Shown one piece after another: positions 1 through 6,740 of a stretch of 64,000 bases of DNA. Numbering within the stretch: position 1 is the stretch's first letter; every line of letters starts with the position of its first letter. The notes below the pieces were generated by a model that did not search any database, was not told where the DNA came from, and worked only from the letters and a program-made list of their open reading frames with translations. A program made the position numbers and the translations under genes. The DNA comes from an uncultured bacterium. Its GTDB lineage: Bacteria; Cyanobacteriota; Vampirovibrionia; Gastranaerophilales; Gastranaerophilaceae. The stretch spans positions 62,001 to 126,000 of the forward strand of contig CAREDV010000003.1 of NCBI GenBank assembly GCA_948964545.1, given 5' to 3'.

Positions 1-492
1 CCCGGGGAAATGTTTTACGCATGGAATAATCCCGTTTTCGCGATAGGTTTGTGAAACGATTTTTTCGCACTTAATAACCTCTTTTGCGTTATCGGAAAAC
101 GCGCGTTCGCCGATTATTGGGTTATTCGGATTTGTGTTTACATCAATACAGGGGGCAAAATTCAGGTTTATGCCGTAAATTTTGAGTTCCTGCGCAATTT
201 CTTTAGTCTGTTCTTTCAAAACCCCTTTTTCGCAGGCGTATTTTGCGGACAAATATTTTTTCCCTTGGTGGATATTTTCGGTGCGTTCAACCCTTCCGCC
301 TTCTTGATCAATTGACAAAAACGGCGGAATAAGCGCCTTTGCCTTAATCTCCTCAATCAGATTACGAAACTGTTCAACGGATTGAATATCTTTTGTAAAA
401 AAGATTATTCCGCCCAAACCCTCTTTAAGAGCTTGTTCATATCCGCCGCCGTCACAGCCTAAAATAAACATCTGGTATAATTTTTGTTTCAT
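1..492 (-). CDS. nagZ: Glycoside hydrolase family 3 beta-N-acetylhexosaminidase (NagZ-like), 3' part cut by window edge
   Basis: Reading the minus strand from an ATG at 492 gives 164 codons without a stop, running off the window at position 1. The protein starts MKQKLYQMFILGCDGG and has the GH3 N-terminal barrel pattern: GLGGIIFF, SIDQEGGRVER, NLNFAPCIDVN, IIGERAFS and finally KHFPG at the window edge, the K-H substrate-binding motif of bacterial NagZ enzymes. NagZ proteins are usually about 340 residues or longer, so roughly the N-terminal half is visible and the catalytic Asp/His region lies outside. The family removes GlcNAc from muropeptides in peptidoglycan recycling. The ATG overlaps the stop codon of the upstream gene (ATGA), so the two are translationally coupled. 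Other GH3 glucosaminidases cannot be excluded. Confidence 0.85.
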   Translation of the reverse strand, partial: MKQKLYQMFILGCDGGGYEQALKEGLGGIIFFTKDIQSVEQFRNLIEEIKAKALIPPFLSIDQEGGRVERTENIHQGKKYLSAKYACEKGVLKEQTKEIAQELKIYGINLNFAPCIDVNTNPNNPIIGERAFSDNAKEVIKCEKIVSQTYRENGIIPCVKHFPG

Positions 493-1055
493 AAAATTTG
501 TCCTGCAAGCGGTAATAATTCGCTCAATTTACCGTTTTCGCAAACCTTTTCAATTTCTTTGTTAATTATTTCTAAATCAGCAGGAGTTTTTAAGTCAGAC
601 GGAATATTGATATCATTTGTGGTTTGAGTTTTTACAAATCCCTCATTTGCTTTTAAAAATTCTCTATAGCTTGAGAGAATATTTTTAGATGTATCATCTA
701 ATACAAATTCTTGTCCTGCGTAATATTTCGCATCTTTTTTAAGTTGTTCTGTGTATTCAATAATAAAATCAACTTCCGAAAGACTTTCTTTTTCGTCAAA
801 TTCACCGCCAAAACAAAGATTATTCAAAATTTTTGCATCATCAAACTGTTTTATATAAACCGCCCACAACATACAGCCGAGATAAAATCCGATGTAAGTT
901 TTCAATAATGATTGAATTTTCGGGTAAAACATTTTGAAATGCTGTTTTTTCTGGTTAAAATTTCTGAACTGTCCTAGTGTATTGTAAACGTATTCAATAT
1001 TCGGAACAAATGCTGACATGTGCTGAATAAACCCTGGGTCAAATTTTACTTCCAT
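489..1055 (-). CDS. Hypothetical protein, 188 aa
   Basis: No family recognised. The protein has no signal peptide. The central part has one hydrophobic stretch (YIGFYLGCMLWAVYI, about residues 54-68) that could be buried or a single membrane segment; the rest is acidic and mostly helical in composition. It lies in a three-gene minus-strand run: its start overlaps the end of the exported hydrolase-like gene by 17 bp and its stop overlaps the start of the NagZ-like gene (ATGA), so all three are probably one transcript. The context hints at an envelope role, but nothing in the sequence itself shows it. Confidence 0.6.
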   Translation of the reverse strand: MEVKFDPGFIQHMSAFVPNIEYVYNTLGQFRNFNQKKQHFKMFYPKIQSLLKTYIGFYLGCMLWAVYIKQFDDAKILNNLCFGGEFDEKESLSEVDFIIEYTEQLKKDAKYYAGQEFVLDDTSKNILSSYREFLKANEGFVKTQTTNDINIPSDLKTPADLEIINKEIEKVCENGKLSELLPLAGQIL

Positions 1056-2178
1056 TTTTTAATCCTTTCTTACCTTCAATAAAAGCTTTTACAACAGCGT
1101 TTGAAAATGCTCTTTTAGAACTCCAGTATGAAGTGTGAGCAGACATAAACGAACGTTTTGACCAAACGCTTGAATTATCATATACAAAACCTTTCGGCTC
1201 ATTAAATTTCAAATTCATAACATTTTCCATTTCGTCTAAGGTTAAATTTCTGCTTGTCGGAAATCCAAGAGGGTCTTCGCGATAGTTAACCGTAATAAAG
1301 AACAAACCCTGTTCTATAATATATTTCATCATTAATTTATTGTAATAGTTCAGTTCATAATCAGGGTCGGCTAAATCTGAATAAAACAATACAAGCGGGC
1401 TTGCGTAGTTTACAACTCCCTCAAGAGTGTCAGCGGGTGCGCAGGCTGTTTTTGAAACTTCTTGTATTTTTAAATAATTTTCTTTTAATTTATCATCGTT
1501 GTTATTGAATATAAGATGACCGCTTTGCGATACAAAACCTATCCCCGACTTTGAAAGTGCTGAGATGCAGGTGTTTTCAATCGGATGTGTTTTAACAAAT
1601 TTTCTTGTATTTTCGCTGACATTAATCGTGTTGAAAAGTTCTTCCGCATTGATATACCGCATTTTATTGAACATATATTCATAAGTAATAAAAGTTCCCG
1701 CAGAATAGCCGTAAAGAATTACCTTGTTTCCCTTTTCGTTTTCTTCGATAACTTTTTTATTCAGCTCATCCAAAATCGGAAGCATATTGTGCTGTTTTTG
1801 CACCCAAATTGCATCGTGCATACAGGAAGCAATTACAGAACGCACCTTGTATGCAAGTGTAGGGCACAGAGCTTTTGTCAAATCAAGCTGATTTTTTACA
1901 AAATCCAAATCTTTCTTACTTTTGTCGCCCCAAAAGAAAATAACAGGTTCTTCGTTAATTTTATATTCGGGATTGTTTGCAAAAAATGCGCTGATATCAG
2001 GATTTTTTTCAAATTTTTGTTTGAGTGTCGGATGAAGTTTTTTTATACCCTTTTCAAACCAGTTTCTTGTTTTGTCGTCGTTGTTATTTGAGCCGTTAAT
2101 ATATAAAAAGCTGACGCCTGCAAAGCAAATATTTTGCAATAAAATAAGTCCTAGAATTAACCCTAAAATCTTTTTCAT
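1039..2178 (-). CDS. Exported serine-hydrolase-like protein with GYSAG motif
   Basis: 379 residues beginning with a clear signal peptide (MKKILGLILGLILLQNICFA). Around residues 155-165 it contains VILYGYSAGTFITYE, the G-x-S-x-G nucleophile elbow of alpha/beta hydrolases, preceded by beta-strand-like residues. It probably acts in the periplasm or at the outer membrane as a lipase, esterase or thioesterase-like enzyme, but the catalytic Asp and His cannot be assigned by eye. It is the first gene of the minus-strand run that continues with the 188-aa protein and the NagZ-like enzyme. It is separated from the aquaporin gene upstream by a terminator, so it should have its own promoter in the short gap near 2180-2195. 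The substrate is unknown. Confidence 0.6.
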   Translation of the reverse strand: MKKILGLILGLILLQNICFAGVSFLYINGSNNNDDKTRNWFEKGIKKLHPTLKQKFEKNPDISAFFANNPEYKINEEPVIFFWGDKSKKDLDFVKNQLDLTKALCPTLAYKVRSVIASCMHDAIWVQKQHNMLPILDELNKKVIEENEKGNKVILYGYSAGTFITYEYMFNKMRYINAEELFNTINVSENTRKFVKTHPIENTCISALSKSGIGFVSQSGHLIFNNNDDKLKENYLKIQEVSKTACAPADTLEGVVNYASPLVLFYSDLADPDYELNYYNKLMMKYIIEQGLFFITVNYREDPLGFPTSRNLTLDEMENVMNLKFNEPKGFVYDNSSVWSKRSFMSAHTSYWSSKRAFSNAVVKAFIEGKKGLKNGSKI

Positions 2179-2193
2179 AAATATATTTTAGCA

Positions 2194-2220
2194 TAAAAAA
2201 AGGGCTTTTGCCCTTTTTTT
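2194..2220 (-). terminator. Rho-independent terminator of the aquaporin gene
   Basis: A short hairpin (arms AAAGGGC and GCCCTTT around a TTTT loop) is flanked by A and T runs, just past the aquaporin stop codon on the minus strand. The flanking runs make it potentially bidirectional. Confidence 0.75.
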
Positions 2221-2221
2221 A

Positions 2222-2848
2222 TTAGTCATTTGAAGTTAACTTGTAAACAAAGCCTGCAAGTGTACCGCCAATGAGGTTTGCCAATGCTGTTGCACACACT
2301 GTTTTGCATAACGCAGTTCCCATAGTCATTAAACCTAATGCTACAGCGGGATTGAATGCACCAAAACAAGTTCCTGCTGTTGCAAAAGCGCCCGCAGTTA
2401 CTGTTGCACCGATTGCAAGCCCGTAGAATGAATTTCCCTCATTATCGCGTGAAGTTGCAGTATGCAGTACAACATAGCAAAGCGCAAATGTGAATAAGAT
2501 TTCGCATATTACGAGTGCTGTTGTGTTGAATTGAGTTTGTGTGTCAGCAGGCTGAACTACAACAAGATATGTAACCAAAAGACCTGCCAACGCACCGCCT
2601 AAAAGCTGTGCAAACCAGTAAGGTACAATATCGCGCCATGGCAGTGCACCACGTATTGCGCATGCTAATGATACTGCAGGGTTGTAATGACCGCCTGAAA
2701 TGTGGCCGCCTGCATAAACCATAACCATTAAAATAAAACCGATTGCGATTGCGGGAATTACACCGCTTCCGTTTGAAAATACTGTACAGCCTACTGTCAG
2801 AATTAAAAAGAATGTACCGATAAATTCAACTAACATTTTTTTTAACAT
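2222..2848 (-). CDS. MIP-family aquaporin / water-glycerol channel
   Basis: 208 residues with six hydrophobic segments and both half-helix signatures of the major intrinsic protein family: SGGHYNPAV (NPA at about 56-58) and FGAFNPAV (NPA at about 166-168). The length is slightly shorter than AqpZ (about 230). In AqpZ and GlpF the residue after the second NPA is the Arg of the selectivity filter (NPAR); here it is Val, so the pore constriction should be less polar and the substrate may differ from plain water. A strong Shine-Dalgarno (AAGGAGG) precedes the ATG. It is a single-gene unit with its own terminator, transcribed divergently from pgeF. Confidence 0.88.
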   Translation of the reverse strand: MLKKMLVEFIGTFFLILTVGCTVFSNGSGVIPAIAIGFILMVMVYAGGHISGGHYNPAVSLACAIRGALPWRDIVPYWFAQLLGGALAGLLVTYLVVVQPADTQTQFNTTALVICEILFTFALCYVVLHTATSRDNEGNSFYGLAIGATVTAGAFATAGTCFGAFNPAVALGLMTMGTALCKTVCATALANLIGGTLAGFVYKLTSND

Positions 2849-2912
2849 ATAAAGCCTCCTTTTGGAATTATACTAACATATATGAATTTTTCTTGCAATT
2901 GCTGATTTGTGC

Positions 2913-2924
2913 TATAATTTTTAT
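2913..2924 (+). promoter_or_regulatory. Extended -10 promoter giving a leaderless pgeF mRNA
   Basis: TGC precedes TATAAT (2913-2918), which is followed by only 6 nt before the ATG at 2925. No Shine-Dalgarno fits in this space. A start site about 6-7 nt after the -10 box would coincide with the A of ATG. Confidence 0.55.
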
Positions 2925-3590
2925 ATGTTTTATTTTGATGAAGTTAACGGAAAAAAAGTTTTAAAAAGTACTGTACTGGTTGGAGTAAACCATTTTTTCA
3001 CAACGCGTGGTTATGAATTATCAGATGTGGTTTCAGGCGGACTTGTTCATCCGACACAAACACATACATCACATATTGAAATTGCACAAATTGATAAATC
3101 GGATTATCCCGATACTGACGGAATGATTTTGGCAAATAAAGAACAAACGCTTTATTTGAATTTTGCCGATTGCACCCCTTTAATTTTTTATGATTTTGAA
3201 AAACAAATTGGTGCGGTATCTCATGCAGGCTGGCGCGGGACAGCAGGTATGATTGGGGTTAAGACTGTTGAAAAAATGAGGGATGAATTCGGGTGTAAAA
3301 ATATTAAATGCGCAATAGGGCCTTCGATAGGTTTTTGCTGTTACAATGTAGGAGAAGATGTTTATTCAAAGCTTTTGGCAACGGTTAAAAATCCAGACGG
3401 ACTTTTTGAGATTCGTAATGGTGATATTTTTGTTGACTTAAAAAATATTAATAAACGTCAGCTTGAAGAAGCGGGTTTAACAGAAATTGATGTCTGTCCT
3501 TATTGCACAGTTTGCAATAACGATTTATTTTACTCATACAGAAAAGAAAACGGCACAAAACTTCGTCATCATGCGGTTATAAAATTATAA
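2925..3590 (+). CDS. pgeF: Peptidoglycan editing factor / multicopper-oxidase-fold purine nucleoside enzyme (PgeF, YfiH family)
   Basis: About 221 residues with the family's conserved blocks in order: HPTQTHTSHI, DGMI, LNFADCTPLIFYD, GAVSHAGWRGT, AIGPSIGFCCYNVG and CPYCTVCNNDLFYSYRKENGT. The His/Cys set of these blocks forms the metal site. Members are cytoplasmic; they have been described as purine nucleoside phosphorylase/adenosine deaminase-type enzymes and, in E. coli, as correcting misincorporated amino acids in peptidoglycan precursors. I place the start at the ATG at 2925, not at the in-frame TTG at 2907, because TATAAT lies between them. The 3' end overlaps the convergent pabA gene by 22 bp. 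Confidence 0.88.
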   Translation: MFYFDEVNGKKVLKSTVLVGVNHFFTTRGYELSDVVSGGLVHPTQTHTSHIEIAQIDKSDYPDTDGMILANKEQTLYLNFADCTPLIFYDFEKQIGAVSHAGWRGTAGMIGVKTVEKMRDEFGCKNIKCAIGPSIGFCCYNVGEDVYSKLLATVKNPDGLFEIRNGDIFVDLKNINKRQLEEAGLTEIDVCPYCTVCNNDLFYSYRKENGTKLRHHAVIKL

Positions 3591-4120
3591 AGCAGTTCGT
3601 GCCCGTATTGTGTCAGAATTGCCTCGGGGTGGAATTGAATCCCGTAGACAGGCAGTGTTTCGTGTTCGATTGCCATAATTGCGCCCTCTGAGGTTTTGGC
3701 AGTAACTTTCAGTGGAACATCTTTAACCTCAAGCGAATGGTATCGCGCTGCTTCAAATCCTTGCGGTAAGCCTTTAAAGAGTTTACTCTCTTCATCAAAA
3801 AAGATTTCTGAGGTTTTGCCATGGGTCGGATTTGCGCTTTTTACAATTTTTCCGCCGAAAAATTGCGCGATACATTGATGTCCAAGACAAATTCCTAAAA
3901 TTTTTTTAGTTTTGTAGAATTCTTGTATAACATCCATTGAAATGCCTGCTGTATCAGGGTTGCCTGCACCAGGAGAAATTATTATACTGTTAAATTTTAT
4001 TTGTTTTAATTCATCAATTGTAATTTTGTCATTTTCAAATATTTTAGGTTCAATCCCAAGCTCTTGCAGGTACTGAACAATGTTGTATGTGAAAGAATCG
4101 TAGTTATCAATTAAAATCAT
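3569..4120 (-). CDS. pabA: Aminodeoxychorismate/anthranilate synthase glutamine amidotransferase subunit
   Basis: 183 residues from the ATG at 4120. Class I glutamine amidotransferase: MILIDNYDSFTYN at the start, the nucleophile elbow GICLGHQ with the catalytic Cys, and the catalytic His-Glu in IQFHPEA near the C-terminus. It releases ammonia from glutamine for the partner PabB subunit. The ATG overlaps the stop of the preceding pabB-pabC fusion gene (ATGA), so the two subunits are translationally coupled, which argues for the folate branch over tryptophan. A longer reading from 4159 only adds out-of-family residues inside pabB. TrpG is the alternative name, and shared use in both pathways is possible. 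Confidence 0.88.
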   Translation of the reverse strand: MILIDNYDSFTYNIVQYLQELGIEPKIFENDKITIDELKQIKFNSIIISPGAGNPDTAGISMDVIQEFYKTKKILGICLGHQCIAQFFGGKIVKSANPTHGKTSEIFFDEESKLFKGLPQGFEAARYHSLEVKDVPLKVTAKTSEGAIMAIEHETLPVYGIQFHPEAILTQYGHELLYNFITA

Positions 4121-5706
4121 AAATGCACCTCGACCATTCCGCGCACCGAGTTTACGCAAAAAATCTTTTCAGCGTTTAACAAGTCTGATTTATAGAGAAT
4201 TTTTTCGGTTACGTTTTTCATATTTTTTTTGTATATTCCGTCCAAAAGTCCGCAGGATACGGGCGGGGTATAGAGTTTTCCTTCGATTTGCAGTATTATA
4301 TTGTTTCTTGCACCCTCTGTAAGTTCGCCTTTTTCGTTGAAGAAAATCTCATCATAGTATTTGTCAAAGTTTTGATAACTGTCATAAAACCATGGGCGGT
4401 AAGTGGTTTTGTGGTACATAAATTCATTTTGACTGTTTATTGTGATTGGCGAAATCCTTATTTTATTTGTTTTTGAAGGGGTAAGCGGTTTATATTCATA
4501 TTCAAATTTATCTCTGAACAGTATACGTAAAATCCCGTCTTTTTCTGGTTTTATGTCGGGTTTTTCAAATTTGAGCCCGAAATGTTCCGCACTTTTTTTC
4601 ATTCTTTCAAGGTGTTCTTGTTCAAATAAAAGTTTTCCGTTTTCGACCTTAATTGTTTCGACAAGTTGAAAGTTTTCGTTTAAAAATTTGGTTTTTGTGA
4701 GGGTTTCTTCCCATTCGTCCTGAATATCCGAATCCCAGACGATTGCTCCGCCGACGCGGTATTTGAAGTTATCGGATTGTTTTTGCAAAATTCTTATCGG
4801 AACGCTGAAAGTTGTTTCGTCAGGCGAAATCACACCTATTGCACCGCAGTAAATTCCGCGCGAACCTTTTTCAACTTTATCAATTATTCGCATTGTGCTT
4901 ACTTTTGGCGCTCCTGTGATTGAACCGCAGGGGAAAATCGCTTTGAAAATATCATAAAGTTTTACATCATCTTTCAAGTCTGCTTCAATTTGTGATGTCA
5001 TCTGGTGAAGTGTTTTGTGGGTTTCTATTTCAAAAAGTTTGGAAACTTTTACCGAACCTGTTTTTGCAATTCTGCCTAAATCATTTCTTAATAAATCTAC
5101 TATCATAACGTTTTCGGCACGGTTTTTCTCATCATTTTGCAGAAATTTAATATCCTCTTGAATATTTTTGGTTCGTTTAACCGTTCCTTTCATTGGTTTA
5201 GTCACAATGTGCTTGTTTTTTAAAGTGAAAAACAGTTCGGGCGAAAACGATAATACTGTGTCATATTCATTTTTTAGGAAAAAATTATAAGGTGTTTTTT
5301 GTTTTTGCAATAGGTATTCAAAAAGTTCAAAATCATCTCCGTCATAATCAATTTCAAAGTCGTATGTGTAATTAACTTCATAAGTATTTCCGTTTGCGAT
5401 TTCAGCTTTAATTTGTCTGATTGCATCTATATACTCTGTAAAACTTACAAGTGGTTTTGTAACAATTTTCGGCGAAAATGGCAAATTTTTACATTTGTGC
5501 TCTTTATAATCCTTGAAAACTTCAAAGTACAACAGCGGGAACTCCGATTTTTCACAATTGAAAGCCTCATAGCGCAGATACCCAGCAAGGAAAAATTTAT
5601 TTTTCAACTGCTCAATCTGCTCAAAAGCTTCAAAAAGTTCAAACTTATTAAAAGCCTTAATTACCTTAACAGGGTTTGTAAAAAGTTTTTCGCCAAATAC
5701 TATCAT
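4117..5706 (-). CDS. pabB: Aminodeoxychorismate synthase component I fused to aminodeoxychorismate lyase
   Basis: 529 residues with two enzymes in one chain. Residues about 1-335 form the chorismate-binding domain, shown by ANGNTYEVNYTYDFE, LRNDLGRIA, PCGSITGAPKVSTMRII and RGIYCGAIGVI. Residues about 340-529 are a PLP-dependent aminodeoxychorismate lyase (PabC, fold IV), shown by LVETIKVENG, YHKTTYRPW with the candidate PLP lysine, ELTEGARNNI and CGLLDGIYKK. Together with PabA the protein makes 4-aminobenzoate from chorismate, so the folate precursor steps sit in two genes. Fused PabBC proteins are known in several phyla. The gene starts at an ATG only 28 nt from the divergent small exported gene at 5735. 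Confidence 0.88.
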   Translation of the reverse strand: MIVFGEKLFTNPVKVIKAFNKFELFEAFEQIEQLKNKFFLAGYLRYEAFNCEKSEFPLLYFEVFKDYKEHKCKNLPFSPKIVTKPLVSFTEYIDAIRQIKAEIANGNTYEVNYTYDFEIDYDGDDFELFEYLLQKQKTPYNFFLKNEYDTVLSFSPELFFTLKNKHIVTKPMKGTVKRTKNIQEDIKFLQNDEKNRAENVMIVDLLRNDLGRIAKTGSVKVSKLFEIETHKTLHQMTSQIEADLKDDVKLYDIFKAIFPCGSITGAPKVSTMRIIDKVEKGSRGIYCGAIGVISPDETTFSVPIRILQKQSDNFKYRVGGAIVWDSDIQDEWEETLTKTKFLNENFQLVETIKVENGKLLFEQEHLERMKKSAEHFGLKFEKPDIKPEKDGILRILFRDKFEYEYKPLTPSKTNKIRISPITINSQNEFMYHKTTYRPWFYDSYQNFDKYYDEIFFNEKGELTEGARNNIILQIEGKLYTPPVSCGLLDGIYKKNMKNVTEKILYKSDLLNAEKIFCVNSVRGMVEVHL

Positions 5707-5734
5707 ACAACTAATAATAACATAGGAAAGAAAA

Positions 5735-5980
5735 ATGAAAAAATTTGCGGTTTTATTAATTTTATTATCAATGTTTGTAATGCCTGTATCTGCTAAAACT
5801 TGCAGAAACGGCAGAATGACAATTTATCATAACAGCGAATTCGGCTACTATCCCAACAACCATGTCTACACTGACGGAAAGCGCAATCCTGAAAAGAAAG
5901 TTAAACCTGTTTATACATATAAACCAATATCTTCAAAACCTGCTGTTTCACAAAGACCTATGACAGGAGTTGTTCGTTAA
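5735..5980 (+). CDS. Small exported protein, 81 aa
   Basis: The signal peptide MKKFAVLLILLSMFVMPVSA is followed by about 60 mature residues rich in Tyr, Asn, Lys and Pro, with one Cys shortly after the cleavage site (AKTC). No domain is recognisable. A weak Shine-Dalgarno (AGGAAAG) precedes the ATG. It is the first of three adjacent genes for tiny exported proteins; the second follows on the same strand after 70 nt and the third is convergent. The signal peptide and the RBS support a real gene; function is unknown. Confidence 0.65.
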   Translation: MKKFAVLLILLSMFVMPVSAKTCRNGRMTIYHNSEFGYYPNNHVYTDGKRNPEKKVKPVYTYKPISSKPAVSQRPMTGVVR

Positions 5981-6032
5981 GTTTATCTTAATATGGCTTA
6001 GCAGGCAATTTTTTTGTGTATTTTGTTTTTAA

Positions 6033-6046
6033 TATACTATAGGGGA
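6033..6046 (+). promoter_or_regulatory. -10 box and RBS of the second small exported gene
   Basis: TATACT (6033-6038) is followed at once by AGGGGA, 5-10 nt before the ATG at 6051, giving a very short leader that still carries a Shine-Dalgarno. Confidence 0.5.
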
Positions 6047-6050
6047 AAAA

Positions 6051-6296
6051 ATGAAAAAACTTTTAATTTTAACATTTATGCTTATTGCAGGAATATTTGT
6101 ACCTGCTTATGCTGATACAATGAATTACATAATAAAACAGAACGGTTCTGAAATGGTGATTATTCCGCAGGGTTCTATGTGCCCGCAGCCTGTAATGCAG
6201 AAATCAATTTATAAAATTGAAGTTCATCCGACAAAAATGCCTTTCTATGCGGGTAAAAAATTACCGCGTGGAAAGAACAAAATTTGTTTTGCCTAA
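6051..6296 (+). CDS. Small exported protein, 81 aa
   Basis: The signal peptide MKKLLILTFMLIAGIFVPAYA is followed by a short mature region (DTMNYIIKQNGSEMVIIPQG...) with two Cys residues and a basic C-terminus (KLPRGKNKICFA). Family unknown. It has its own -10 box and a good RBS (AGGGGA), so it can be transcribed apart from the gene at 5735. Its stop codon overlaps the stop of the convergent 6293-6616 gene by 4 bp. The two Cys could form a disulfide in the periplasm; this is only inference. Confidence 0.65.
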   Translation: MKKLLILTFMLIAGIFVPAYADTMNYIIKQNGSEMVIIPQGSMCPQPVMQKSIYKIEVHPTKMPFYAGKKLPRGKNKICFA

Positions 6297-6616
6297 AGCC
6301 CCATATACATATTTTGCATGCCGTTTTGAATTCCCTGTTGCAGCATCATATTTGAGCTGTCGTAGTTTTGCGGGAATTGACCATAAGTCATAGGAGTTTT
6401 TCCGTTGTTTGCGGGTGTAATATTTCCCATATCATGCACTGATTTCTTTTTCATAAGCTCTGTTCTCGGGTCGTTTTGAGAATTTAAACGCGGATACATC
6501 GGGCGCACTGTTGATTTATTGTAGTAGCCTGAGAAAGTATTCTGCGGTGTCATATTAATATCTTCAGCCATTGCGGGAAGGCTTAATAATGCAAGTAAAA
6601 GAACAAGTTTTCTCAT
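6293..6616 (-). CDS. Small exported Met/Asn/Gln-rich protein, 107 aa
   Basis: The signal peptide MRKLVLLLALLSLPAMA is followed by a low-complexity mature chain rich in Asn, Met, Gln and Tyr, ending with repeated MQ-type residues (MMLQQGIQNGMQNMYMGL). It has no Cys, and no family is recognisable. A Shine-Dalgarno AGGAG precedes the ATG. It converges on the 6051-6296 gene. The Met- and Asn-rich tail resembles disordered surface or metal-coordinating segments, but nothing specific can be claimed. Confidence 0.6.
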   Translation of the reverse strand: MRKLVLLLALLSLPAMAEDINMTPQNTFSGYYNKSTVRPMYPRLNSQNDPRTELMKKKSVHDMGNITPANNGKTPMTYGQFPQNYDSSNMMLQQGIQNGMQNMYMGL

Positions 6617-6674
6617 AATTTCTCCTTTTTTTTACGACTTAAGCAGATATTGGTAATATTTAACCAATTATCGC

Positions 6675-6698
6675 CAGAGGCTAAAGCCTCCTTTTTTT
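6675..6698 (+). other. GC-rich hairpin upstream of two divergent genes
   Basis: Arms GAGGC and GCCTC close a TAAA loop and are followed by CTTTTTTT, so it has terminator form on the plus strand although no plus-strand gene ends nearby (the gene ending at 6296 is 380 nt away). It may stop read-through into the glycosyltransferase gene. Confidence 0.4.
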
Positions 6699-6704
6699 AC
6701 TATA

Positions 6705-6740
6705 ATAGCAGAAAACAACTTTTTCTGCTATAATGTTTTT
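6705..6740 (+). promoter_or_regulatory. Palindrome over an extended -10 promoter of the glycosyltransferase gene
   Basis: An 11-bp perfect inverted repeat (ATAGCAGAAAA at 6705-6715, TTTTCTGCTAT at 6721-6731) runs into the -10 box TATAAT at 6729-6734, which is preceded by TGC. Six nt separate the box from the ATG at 6741 and there is no Shine-Dalgarno. The palindrome could be an operator. Confidence 0.5.
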
